A DNA stretch of 27,479 bases, from the NCBI GenBank assembly GCA_050942615.1, contig JBMNNQ010000011.1:1-27479 (forward strand), in the 5' to 3' direction. The stretch comes from JAAZMI01 sp050942615 (GTDB taxonomy: Bacteria; Bacillota; Dethiobacteria; DTU022; UBA8154). Position 1 is the stretch's first letter. The number at the start of each line of letters is the position of its first letter. The translations under genes and the position numbers were made by a program. Below the pieces are notes generated by a model. The model worked only from the letters and a program-made list of their open reading frames with translations, searched no databases and had not been told where the DNA came from. Positions 15,366 to 23,433 of this stretch are shown piece after piece.

Positions 15366-15830
15366 TCAAAGGTATTTGATCATCAACCAGTGGTTTTCTG
15401 CCTGGCCCGTTTTGAGAAGTAGAAAAGCGCCCTGCACGTCATCCCCTTGCAGGGCAAATTTAATTTTTTGCGGGCTTTTTTTTAACAGGACATAAAAACC
15501 TTTTTCCTGAATTATAACCTGCCCGGCCCCATAATTTCCCTCAGGTATTTCACCCTCGAAATCAATATAGTCCAAGGGATGATCTTCAACCTCAATCGCT
15601 AAGCGGCGTTCACCTTTTTCCCGGGGAAGGCCTTTGGGCAGCACCCAGCTTTTTAAAACGCCGTCCGCCTCCAGGCGAAAATCCCAGTGCAGCCGGCGTG
15701 CATGATGTTCCTGCACAACAAAACGTCCCTCCACCCCGGGGGGAGATGCCGGCAGCGCTTCCCCGGAGGAGGCCGGTTCCGGGGTTTGGGTAAAATTTCT
15801 TTTCTGCTTGTATTCTTTTAAACTGTCCAT
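15366..15830 (-). CDS. Stand-alone LigD-type 3'-phosphoesterase domain protein
   Basis: A 154-residue protein equal to the phosphoesterase (PE) module of bacterial LigD, which trims 3'-phosphate and 3'-ribonucleotide ends before joining. The catalytic residues are all visible: His42 in FVVQEHHARR, His48 and Asp50 in RLHWDFRLE with Arg52, Arg76 in ERRLAIEVEDHP, His84 and Tyr88. As I recall, these match the numbering of the Pseudomonas LigD PE active site. No ligase or polymerase module is fused, and no Ku gene is near. The ATG at 15830 lies 9 bases after AAAGGA and is the first gene after an extended -10 promoter. The NAD ligase LigA is encoded 1 kb away in another transcript. Confidence 0.92.
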   Translation of the reverse strand: MDSLKEYKQKRNFTQTPEPASSGEALPASPPGVEGRFVVQEHHARRLHWDFRLEADGVLKSWVLPKGLPREKGERRLAIEVEDHPLDYIDFEGEIPEGNYGAGQVIIQEKGFYVLLKKSPQKIKFALQGDDVQGAFLLLKTGQAENHWLMIKYL

Positions 15831-15879
15831 TTCAGCCAGTCCTTTTATGTTTTTTTGGGAAAAACAGTCTCCTGCCGTT

Positions 15880-15888
15880 ATTATAACA
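15880..15888 (-). promoter_or_regulatory. Extended -10 promoter of the accessory operon
   Basis: TGTTATAAT on the minus strand gives a perfect TATAAT (15885-15880) with an upstream TG. The -35 region at 17 bases is only T-rich. It would start RNA about 45 bases before the phosphoesterase ATG and should drive the four minus-strand accessory genes. Confidence 0.65.
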
Positions 15889-16001
15889 CAAGAGCTATTA
15901 TTAAAAAAATTGTCTTTGCCAAAAAAAAGGAAGGGCTATTCAACAGCCTAAAATTAAGATAAAATATTATTTAAGATCAGAAAGGTGGTTTGTTTTCGTT
16001 G

Positions 16002-16457
16002 ATGGTCCTGCGCAAAGCCAAAATATCAGATGTAGATAACATGGCAGCATTAATTAACCTGTATGCCGAAAGAGGAAAGATGCTTTACCGGAGCATACCG
16101 TCACTTTATCAGAAAATAAGGGATTATTCTGTTGTCGAAAAAGAGGGGGTTATTATCGGTGTTGGAGGGCTGCATATTCTTTGGAACGATCTGGCAGAAA
16201 TATGCTCCCTGGCCATAGAACCCCGCTATATTAAAAGCGGTTTGGGTTCGGCCCTGGTCCACCGGCTGTGCCGGGAGGGCAACAGATTGAAGATTGCCAA
16301 GGTTTTTGCCCTTACCTACCAGCCCGGGTTTTTTGAAAAATGCGGTTTTACACATATTGATAAAGAAAGTCTCCCCCAAAAGGTGTGGATGGAATGCATA
16401 AATTGCCCCAAGTTTCCCAATTGTGATGAAACGGCACTCATTAAAAAAGTTATTTAA
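16002..16457 (+). CDS. Single-domain GNAT N-acetyltransferase, ArgA-like
   Basis: GNAT-fold acetyltransferase of about 151 residues. It resembles the single-domain N-acetylglutamate synthase type (Rv2747-like ArgA), which starts arginine synthesis. Seen are LRKAKISDVDNMAALINLYAERGKML at the start, the acetyl-CoA loop RYIKSGLGSALVHRLC, and a characteristic end, TYQPGFFEKCGF followed by WMECINCPKFPNCDE. The ATG at 16002 is 13 bases after AAAGGTGG. TTGs at 15999 (10 bases after it) and 15990 are in-frame alternatives. No arginine genes are near, so the substrate is uncertain. It forms a plus-strand pair with comFB, divergent from the phosphoesterase operon. Confidence 0.85.
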   Translation: MVLRKAKISDVDNMAALINLYAERGKMLYRSIPSLYQKIRDYSVVEKEGVIIGVGGLHILWNDLAEICSLAIEPRYIKSGLGSALVHRLCREGNRLKIAKVFALTYQPGFFEKCGFTHIDKESLPQKVWMECINCPKFPNCDETALIKKVI

Positions 16458-16499
16458 CAGACATGCCTTTTCAAAATATGTCTCCCAGGAGGTAAACGT

Positions 16500-16775
16500 A
16501 TGCCTATTTTGCAAAACTTGATGGAGGAAATTGTATTTAGAACCATTGACGACCTGGCACCCGCGGAAAAGGTTTGTACATGTGAACGCTGCCGCATGGA
16601 TATTGCCGCCCTGGCACTAAACAAACTGCCCCCGCGTTATGCTGTTTCAGCTAAGGGGGCCTCTTACACCCGGGCTGATTTTTTAGAAATTCAAAAATAC
16701 GTTGATGTTATTGGCGCCGTCACCCAGGCCATTAAATTGGTGCAAAAACACCCACAGCACCAGATCACTGAATAA
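16500..16775 (+). CDS. ComFB-domain protein
   Basis: A 91-residue protein of the late competence ComFB family. It shows LMEEIVFRTIDDL near the start, the cysteine motif CTCERC (26-31), and the family signature MDIAALALNKLPPRYAVSAKG. In B. subtilis comFB lies between comFA and comFC; neither is here. Related cyanobacterial proteins have been reported to bind cyclic di-GMP, so a signalling role is possible but inferred. The ATG at 16500 lies 7 bases after AGGAGG and 42 bases after the acetyltransferase stop; a short hairpin (16459-16483) fills that gap. No clear terminator is visible between its stop and the convergent ligA end. Confidence 0.88.
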   Translation: MPILQNLMEEIVFRTIDDLAPAEKVCTCERCRMDIAALALNKLPPRYAVSAKGASYTRADFLEIQKYVDVIGAVTQAIKLVQKHPQHQITE

Positions 16776-16845
16776 GAAAACCTGCCCGGCACTTTATACT
16801 TTGACAATAACAGCCGCCCTACCGCATTGCCCGGCCTAATTATGG

Positions 16846-18882
16846 TTATTGTTTATACCAAGGGGTTTCGGACAAAGCCGCCAAATGTTCCCAGTCACTT
16901 TCCGTTAATATTTTAACCCCCAGTTCCCGGGCTTTTTGCAGTTTTGACCCGGGGTTTTCACCGGCCAGGATATAATCCGTATTTTTACTTACGCTGCCGG
17001 CAACCTTACCCCCCTTGGCTTCTATTATTTCCTTAGCCTCGCGACGTGTATATTGAGCCAGCGTACCCGTAAGCACAAAGGTAACGTCCTGTAAGGGCAA
17101 CCCCTTTTCAACTTCTCCGGCTGTGCCTCCTGGCTTTGCTGCAAAATTAACCCCGGCTCGGGCCAATTTTTCCAAAACTTGCTGTGTTTCCTTCTGCCCA
17201 AAAAATTCTTGCAGGGAAGCGGCTATTTTTGGCCCGATTTCTGTTACACCGAGCAGCTCCTCTTCGGTAGCGGCAACCAGCCGCGGCAGCGTCTGAAAGT
17301 GGGCAGCCAAAAGGCGTGCCGCACGGTCGCCCACAAAACGGATGCCCAGGGCCGCAATCAACTTGTGCAGGGGGTTCTTTTTGCTTTTTTGCAGGTTTTC
17401 AAGCAGGTTTTCTGCAGATTTCTCTCCCATCCGTTCCAGCCTGCCCAGGTCTTCTTTCTGCAGATAATATAGGTCACCCACATCCTTCACCAAGCCGGCA
17501 GTATATAGTTGCCCGGCCAGGACTTCCCCCAACCCCGTGATTTCCATGCCGTTACGGGAAGCAAAATGAACAAGGCGTTCCATTAACTGGGCAGGACAAG
17601 CCGGGTTTAGGCAGCGCAGGGCTACCTCGCCGGGAAGGCGTTTAAGATCACTTTGGCAGGAGGGGCAGGAAACAGGCATTAAAAAAGGTTTTTCCTGCCC
17701 GGTTCTTTTTTCCTTTAAAACCCCTATAATTTCAGGGATGACATCTCCGGCCTTGTGCACAAGTACTTCATCCCCGATCAAAACTTCTTTTTGCTTTAAG
17801 ACGTCTTCATTATGCAAACTGGCCCTTTTTACTACCGAACCCGCCAGGAGGACCGGCGCCAGTTTGGCTACCGGCGTCACTGCCCCAGTGCGACCCACAT
17901 TTACTGCAATGTCTTCAATCCGGGTAACAGCTTCTTCTGCAGAAAATTTGAAGGCAACCGCCCACCGCGGCGCGCGGCTGGTGGACCCCAACTGTTCCTG
18001 TTCATCAAAACTGTTTATTTTCAGCACAGCCCCGTCTATTTCATAAGGCAGTTCATCCCTCAAGGCATTCAAGCGGCGGCAAAAATCCAGAGCTTCCTTA
18101 AAATCGTTGATGAAAGTAACATGCGGGTTAACCTTGAATTGGAGTTCACTTAAATAATGCAGCATCTCCCAATGGGTAGCCGGAAATTCTACCCCCCGGA
18201 TACCGTTTAAGGAAAAAACAAATAGATCCAGGGGCCTTGCAGCCGTTACCTTTGGATCCAGTTGCCGCAGGGAACCGGCCGCGGCATTGCGCGGGTTGGC
18301 AAACAGCGGCAGTCCCTGTTTTTTCCTCATTTCATTCAGTTTTAAAAAGCCCTCCCTGGGGATAAAAACTTCCCCCCGGATTTCTGCTGTAACCTGTGCC
18401 CTGAGCCGCAAAGGCAGGCTGCGAATCGTCAACAGGTTATGGGTAATGTCCTCGCCGTAATAACCATTACCCCTGGTTGCACCCCTTTGGAAAATGCCTT
18501 CCTCATAATACAAAGAAACCGCCAGACCATCAATTTTGGGTTCCCCCACCCAGGAAATCTGCTCCGCAGCAATGTTTTTTTGTAAACGTAGGTAAAAGTC
18601 CTGCAAATCTTTTTCTGAAAAAACATTTTCCAGGCTAAGCATCGGCAGAAGATGCCTAACCTGCTGAAAAGCAGCCGACGGTGTACCCCCTACCCGCCTG
18701 GAAGGCGAATCAAGGGTCACCAGCTCCGGGTAAAGATTTTCAAGAGACAAAAGTTCCTGCATCAGGGCATCAAAGGCAGCATCGCTGATCCGAGGGGCAT
18801 CCAGAACATGGTAATAGTAATTATGTTGTGCTATTTGCGCCTTCAATTCCTGCAGGCGCACGGCAGCAGCCTCTTTTTCCAT
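16846..18882 (-). CDS. ligA: NAD-dependent DNA ligase LigA
   Basis: Joins nicked DNA in replication and repair using NAD. The 678 residues carry all domains. Domain Ia is N-terminal with NYYYHVLDAP. The adenylation domain has nucleophile Lys116 in EPKIDGLAVSL. An OB fold (DEVLVHKAGDVIPEI) is followed by a four-cysteine zinc finger (CPSC and CLNPAC), helix-hairpin-helix repeats (GLGEVLAGQLY, FVGDRAARLL, TEIGPKIAASL) and a C-terminal BRCT domain (GLPLQDVTFVLTGTLAQYTRREA). The ATG overlaps the purD stop as TAATG and has no visible ribosome site, so it is probably translated by coupling to purD. Being tied to a purine operon is unusual for a ligase, which often follows pcrA. Confidence 0.97.
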   Translation of the reverse strand: MEKEAAAVRLQELKAQIAQHNYYYHVLDAPRISDAAFDALMQELLSLENLYPELVTLDSPSRRVGGTPSAAFQQVRHLLPMLSLENVFSEKDLQDFYLRLQKNIAAEQISWVGEPKIDGLAVSLYYEEGIFQRGATRGNGYYGEDITHNLLTIRSLPLRLRAQVTAEIRGEVFIPREGFLKLNEMRKKQGLPLFANPRNAAAGSLRQLDPKVTAARPLDLFVFSLNGIRGVEFPATHWEMLHYLSELQFKVNPHVTFINDFKEALDFCRRLNALRDELPYEIDGAVLKINSFDEQEQLGSTSRAPRWAVAFKFSAEEAVTRIEDIAVNVGRTGAVTPVAKLAPVLLAGSVVKRASLHNEDVLKQKEVLIGDEVLVHKAGDVIPEIIGVLKEKRTGQEKPFLMPVSCPSCQSDLKRLPGEVALRCLNPACPAQLMERLVHFASRNGMEITGLGEVLAGQLYTAGLVKDVGDLYYLQKEDLGRLERMGEKSAENLLENLQKSKKNPLHKLIAALGIRFVGDRAARLLAAHFQTLPRLVAATEEELLGVTEIGPKIAASLQEFFGQKETQQVLEKLARAGVNFAAKPGGTAGEVEKGLPLQDVTFVLTGTLAQYTRREAKEIIEAKGGKVAGSVSKNTDYILAGENPGSKLQKARELGVKILTESDWEHLAALSETPWYKQ

Positions 18883-20162
18883 TATTTACGGACCAAAGCA
18901 CGGTGGGCAATATCCCGGCGGTAATATTTACCCTCAAAATCGATCTCCGCCGCCAGTTGATATGCTTGTTTTAAAGCCGACTCCAGATCGGCATCCCAAG
19001 CCGTGATGCCCAATACCCTCCCCCCGGCAGTTACAACCTGCTGATTTTGAAAAGACGTTCCAGAATGAAAGACCATAGCCCTTTGTATAGCGGAGGCCTT
19101 TTCCAGTCCATGAATTTCTTTCCCTGTTTCATAAGCCCCGGGATAACCCCCTGAAGCCAGGATTACACATACTGTAGCACCGGCCTCCCATTCTGGTGGC
19201 CAGAGTGAACGCAGATTACCCCGCGCCGCTTCATAAAGAAGGGGGAAAAGATCGGTACGCAAACCGGGAAAAAGCACCTGTGCCTCAGGATCGCCAAACC
19301 GCACGTTAAATTCCAAAACCTTTAGTTCGCCCTCCGGGGACACTATAAGCCCGCCATAAAGAACCCCGCGGTAGGTAATACCTTCTTCCTGCAGGCCCCT
19401 GAATACCGGGTCAAAAACCTTTTTATGTACTTCCCGCAGCAGCTGCGGTGTAAGCACAGGCGCAGGGGAATAAGCCCCCATACCCCCTGTATTGGGGCCC
19501 CGATCCCCATCATAAACAGCCTTATGATCCTGCACCGAAGGCAGTGTAAAATAAGTGTTACCGTCAGTAACGGCAAAAACAGAAACCTCTTCACCTTGTA
19601 AAAATTCTTCAATGATGATGCTGTCACCAGCACTGCCAAAAATTTTGGCATCCATCACAGCATGTAGAAACCGGGCCGCCTCTTCATAGTTAGGTGCAAT
19701 TAAAACACCCTTGCCCGCAGCCAAGCCATCAGCTTTTACAACTAGGGGATAGCTTGCCTTTTTCAGATAGTCATCCGCCTCTTGCATACTGTGGAAAACT
19801 GCAAAAGCAGCGGTGGGTATTTTATATTTGGCCATAAAGTTTTTCGCCCAGATTTTACTTCCCTCAAGCAGTGCACCCTGGCGATCGGGTCCAAAAATAA
19901 GCAGCCCGTTTTCTTGAAACAAATCTACAATACCGGCAGCTAAAGGGGCTTCCGGCCCCACGACAGTAAGATAAATTTTATTTTCCAGGGCAAAATGCAG
20001 GATGTTTTCCAGATCGTCAGCTTTTATAGGCACACATTCTGCGAGGGCGGCAATACCGGCATTGCCTGGAATGCAAAAAACCTTCCCCACCTCCGGGCTT
20101 TGTGTCAGTTTCCAGACCAAGGCATGTTCCCGCCCTCCACCCCCGACAACAAGCACACGCAA
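18882..20162 (-). CDS. purD: Phosphoribosylamine-glycine ligase (PurD)
   Basis: Second step of purine synthesis: joins glycine to phosphoribosylamine using ATP. The 426 residues begin MRVLVVGGGGREHALVWKL and continue with VVGPEAPLAAGIVD, an ATP-grasp domain (VVKADGLAAGKGVLIA and SVQDHKAVYDGDRGPNTGGMGAYSPAP) and EFNVRFGDPEAQVL. The start is TTG at 20162, about 8 bases after a run of G. It follows purH by 40 bases and its stop overlaps the ligA start. Identification is secure. Confidence 0.97.
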   Translation of the reverse strand: MRVLVVGGGGREHALVWKLTQSPEVGKVFCIPGNAGIAALAECVPIKADDLENILHFALENKIYLTVVGPEAPLAAGIVDLFQENGLLIFGPDRQGALLEGSKIWAKNFMAKYKIPTAAFAVFHSMQEADDYLKKASYPLVVKADGLAAGKGVLIAPNYEEAARFLHAVMDAKIFGSAGDSIIIEEFLQGEEVSVFAVTDGNTYFTLPSVQDHKAVYDGDRGPNTGGMGAYSPAPVLTPQLLREVHKKVFDPVFRGLQEEGITYRGVLYGGLIVSPEGELKVLEFNVRFGDPEAQVLFPGLRTDLFPLLYEAARGNLRSLWPPEWEAGATVCVILASGGYPGAYETGKEIHGLEKASAIQRAMVFHSGTSFQNQQVVTAGGRVLGITAWDADLESALKQAYQLAAEIDFEGKYYRRDIAHRALVRK

Positions 20163-20202
20163 TTATAATACCCCCCATGGAACAAATATTTTCTTTGGAA
20201 AT

Positions 20203-21753
20203 CTAATGTTTAAAATAGCGTTTTCCTGTAAAAAGCATGGCTACATGGTATTGTTCACAGGTTTTAATAACTTCTTCATCACGGTTGGAGCCACCCGGCT
20301 GGATAATTGTTGTTACGCCTTCCTTAACAGCAATTTCCACCCCATCCTTAAAGGGGAAGAAGGCATCGGAGGCCAACACACTTCCTTTAATTTCTTCACC
20401 CGCCTGTTCGGCGGCTATTTTGACCGCACCGACACGGCTCATCTGCCCGGCACCGATCCCCAAAGTCTGCTGCCTTTTGGCAATAACAATCGCATTGGAT
20501 TTTACGTGCTTGACTACCTTCAGGGCAAAAAGAAGATCTTTCATTTCCTGTTCTGTCGGCTTTCTGGTAGTCACATTGCGCCATTCCCCTACCTGATAGA
20601 TCTCCTGCAGACCGTCCTGTAAAAGAAGCCCGCCGCCCACTTTTTTAAAGTCCGGTTCGTTAACCTTTTTGGCCGGTGCAGCCAAGGCAATTTCCATTAA
20701 CCGCACGTCCTTTTTGCGGCCCAAAACCCGCAGGGCTGCAGGGGAAAAAGCCGGTGCAGCGATCACTTCCAGAAATATTTTGGACATCTCCAAAGCAGTT
20801 TCTTCATCCACTTCCCTGTTCAAGGCCACTATGCCCCCGAAAATAGAAACCGGATCAGCAGCGTAGGCCTTGCGATAGGCCTCCAAAAGCGTATAGGCTG
20901 CACCGACCCCACAGGGGTTGGTATGTTTAACGGCCACAGCCGCCGGCTCCTCAAATTCCTGCACAATTTCCCAGGTGGCGTTGAGGTCGTTGATGTTATT
21001 AAAAGATAGTTCTTTTCCCTGGAGCTGTTTACCGGCAGCAAGCGATGTTTTGCTGGGCAGCGGTTCCCGGTAAAAAGAAGCCTTTTGCTGTGGATTTTCT
21101 CCATAACGCAAATCCTGAACCTTGGTAAAAGGCATTGTCAAAATGGCAGGGAAACGTTCTTTATTAGCACTCTGTTCCCGCAGGTAATTACTGATAATGC
21201 TGTCATAGTAGGCTGTATGCGTATAAGCCCCTAAAGCTAAATTATAACGGGATTCCAGGGACAGATCACCATCCCGGCGCAGTTCCTCAACCACAGTGCT
21301 GTAGTCGCCCGGTTCTACCACAACTATGACATCCTGGTAATTTTTAGCAGCCGCCCTGACCATTGTCGGGCCACCGATATCAATATTTTCAATAGCCTCT
21401 TCCAGGGTAACACCTTCTTTGGCAACCACCTCTGGAAAAGGGTACAGGTTTACAGCTACCAGGTCAATGGGTTCAATACCGTGTTCCTGAAGTTGCTGCA
21501 TATGCAGGGCGGAGTCCCGGCGCCCTAAAATGCCCCCATGAACAAGGGGGTGCAACGTTTTCAGGCGTCCTTCCAAAATTTCCGGAAATCCGGTCAGTTC
21601 ACTCACATCTTTGACTTTCAACCCGGCGTCCTGTAAGGTTTTGGCTGTTCCCCCTGTGGAAACAATTTCCCAGCCCATTGCTTGCAATTCCTGTGCAAAA
21701 ATAACAACTCCTGTTTTGTCGGAAACACTGATCAGGGCTTTTTTAGGTTTCAT
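20203..21753 (-). CDS. purH: Bifunctional AICAR transformylase / IMP cyclohydrolase (PurH)
   Basis: Carries out the last two steps to IMP. The 516 residues match the family. The N-terminal cyclohydrolase begins KKALISVSDKTGVVIFAQEL and includes STGGTAKTL, GRLKTLHPLVHGGIL and NIDIGGPTMVRAAAKN. The C-terminal transformylase holds LRYGENPQQKASFY, the catalytic Lys-His in VAVKHTNPCGVG, and DAFFPFKDGVE. The ATG overlaps the purN end by 11 bases, so translation is probably coupled. Identification is secure. Confidence 0.97.
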   Translation of the reverse strand: MKPKKALISVSDKTGVVIFAQELQAMGWEIVSTGGTAKTLQDAGLKVKDVSELTGFPEILEGRLKTLHPLVHGGILGRRDSALHMQQLQEHGIEPIDLVAVNLYPFPEVVAKEGVTLEEAIENIDIGGPTMVRAAAKNYQDVIVVVEPGDYSTVVEELRRDGDLSLESRYNLALGAYTHTAYYDSIISNYLREQSANKERFPAILTMPFTKVQDLRYGENPQQKASFYREPLPSKTSLAAGKQLQGKELSFNNINDLNATWEIVQEFEEPAAVAVKHTNPCGVGAAYTLLEAYRKAYAADPVSIFGGIVALNREVDEETALEMSKIFLEVIAAPAFSPAALRVLGRKKDVRLMEIALAAPAKKVNEPDFKKVGGGLLLQDGLQEIYQVGEWRNVTTRKPTEQEMKDLLFALKVVKHVKSNAIVIAKRQQTLGIGAGQMSRVGAVKIAAEQAGEEIKGSVLASDAFFPFKDGVEIAVKEGVTTIIQPGGSNRDEEVIKTCEQYHVAMLFTGKRYFKH

Positions 21754-22348
21754 TTTGAAAACATCTTCTCCCTTCTATTTCTAGTTTTCCTTCAATAAAA
21801 AGTTGAATGGCGCGCGGGTAAAGACGGTGTTCAACCCTATGTATGCGTTCTTGCAGGGAATCAACCGTATCCTGTCCGTAAACCGGTACAGCCTCCTGCA
21901 GGATAACCGGGCCGGTATCCAGGCCTTCATCAACAAAATGAACGGTACAGCCGCTAACTTTTACACCATAATCCAAAGCCTGCTGTACACCCTCCAACCC
22001 TGGGAAAGAAGGCAGCAACGATGGGTGGATATTCATTATCTTACCCTTGAAACCGCCTACCAAAACCGGCGACAGCAAACGCATATACCCTGCCAAAACA
22101 ACAAGGTCAATATTTTTTTCCTTCAGCAGGGCCAAAACTTCCCCGTCATAGGCCTCCCGCCCTGAAAAATGCCGCGGGTTGATATAGACCGCCCCGATAC
22201 CGTGGCGCCTGGCCCTTTCCAGGGCATAAGCATCCTCTTGATCGCTAATCACAACCTCTACGCGCCCTGCAATTTTCCCGCTGTCCACAGCATCAATAAT
22301 AGCCTGCAGATTACTGCCAAAACCCGAGGCCAACACAGCCAACCGCAT
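21743..22348 (-). CDS. purN: Phosphoribosylglycinamide formyltransferase (PurN)
   Basis: Third step of purine synthesis, using 10-formyl-tetrahydrofolate. The 201 residues show LAVLASGFGSNLQAIIDA, the folate region LVVLAGYMRLLSP, the catalytic Asn and His in MNIHPSLLPSFPGLEG, and the Asp in GCTVHFVDEGLDTGPVILQ. AAGGGGG lies 7 bases before the ATG at 22348. It follows purM by 23 bases and overlaps purH at its end. Identification is secure. Confidence 0.97.
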   Translation of the reverse strand: MRLAVLASGFGSNLQAIIDAVDSGKIAGRVEVVISDQEDAYALERARRHGIGAVYINPRHFSGREAYDGEVLALLKEKNIDLVVLAGYMRLLSPVLVGGFKGKIMNIHPSLLPSFPGLEGVQQALDYGVKVSGCTVHFVDEGLDTGPVILQEAVPVYGQDTVDSLQERIHRVEHRLYPRAIQLFIEGKLEIEGRRCFQNET

Positions 22349-22371
22349 CCGGAGTACCCCCTTAAAAGATA

Positions 22372-23415
22372 TCAGGTTCTGATTTCCACACCAGCCTCTT
22401 TCCCGTTACCTTCCTGCATAACACCAATTTCCCAAGCCTTGCCACCATTTTCCCCGATCCAGGCCAGAACATCCCTTGATGATTGCGGGGAAACAACAAG
22501 CACCATACCGATGCCCATGTTAAAAGTACGGTACATTTCTGCCTCCTTTACATTTCCGTACTCCTGAACAAGCGGAAAGACAGGCGGTACCTCCCAGCGT
22601 CCCTTCTCAATGACCGCTTTTAACCCCCCGGGAAAAATACGGGGCAGGTTTAATTTTAAACCCCCACCGGTAATATGTGCGATCCCCTTGACAGCAAACT
22701 CCTTTAAAAGAGGCAACACCGTGGCAATATAAATTACTGTCGGCTTTAACAGTTCCTCCCCCAAAGTACAGCCAAGCCGGGGCATAAAGGTATCCGGGGC
22801 CAGACCGGCATGTTCGAAAAAGATTTTTCTCACCAGGGAAAAGCCATTACTGTGCAGCCCGCTGGAAGCCAAGCCGATAAGCCTATCCCCGGGCAGGATG
22901 TTTTTACCTGTAATTATCTTCTCCCGGTCCACTATACCCAGGGCAAAGCCGGCCAGATCATATTCGCCCGGAGCATAAAAACCGGGCATCTCCGCCGTTT
23001 CACCCCCCAGGAGGGTACAGTTTGCCTGGCGGCATCCTTCCACAACGCCACCGATAATTTCCTTGACCTTTGAAACATCGATTTTGCCCACCGCCAAATA
23101 ATCAAGGAAAAGAAGCGGCTCGGCACCCTGCACAACTAAATCGTTGACACACATAGCTACAGCATCAATGCCAACTGTATCATGTTTGCCCAGCAGAAAG
23201 GCTATTTTTAATTTAGTTCCCACACCGTCGGTGGCCGCGGCAAAAACAGGGTGGCGGTAAGAACTGAAATTGGGTTGAAAAAGGCCGGCAAAACCACCCA
23301 AGTCCGTTAAAACTTCAGGGCGAAAGGTGGAACGAACCATTTGTTTAATTTCGTCAACAACCTTTTCCCCGGCTTCCAGATCCACCCCGGCTTTTTTGTA
23401 ATCAAAACTTTCCAT
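22372..23415 (-). CDS. purM: Phosphoribosylformylglycinamidine cyclo-ligase (PurM)
   Basis: Forms aminoimidazole ribonucleotide with ATP. The 347 residues match the AIR synthase family: YKKAGVDLEAGEKVVDEIK, FAAATDGVGTKLKIAFLLGKHDTVGIDAVAMCVNDL, GAEPLLFLDYLA, LLGGETAEMPGFY and GLASSGLHSNGFSLVRKI. GGAG stands somewhat far (13 bases) before the ATG. It lies 18 bases after purF and 23 before purN in one transcript. Identification is secure. Confidence 0.97.
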   Translation of the reverse strand: MESFDYKKAGVDLEAGEKVVDEIKQMVRSTFRPEVLTDLGGFAGLFQPNFSSYRHPVFAAATDGVGTKLKIAFLLGKHDTVGIDAVAMCVNDLVVQGAEPLLFLDYLAVGKIDVSKVKEIIGGVVEGCRQANCTLLGGETAEMPGFYAPGEYDLAGFALGIVDREKIITGKNILPGDRLIGLASSGLHSNGFSLVRKIFFEHAGLAPDTFMPRLGCTLGEELLKPTVIYIATVLPLLKEFAVKGIAHITGGGLKLNLPRIFPGGLKAVIEKGRWEVPPVFPLVQEYGNVKEAEMYRTFNMGIGMVLVVSPQSSRDVLAWIGENGGKAWEIGVMQEGNGKEAGVEIRT

Positions 23416-23433
23416 AAACCGCTGACAGCTCCT

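Noticed and set aside
16777..16789. AAAACCTGCCCGG, identical to part of the spoVS terminator at 6211-6223
   Set aside because: The 13-base match is not followed by a pairing arm here, so it is neither a terminator nor a clear repeat family; probably chance.
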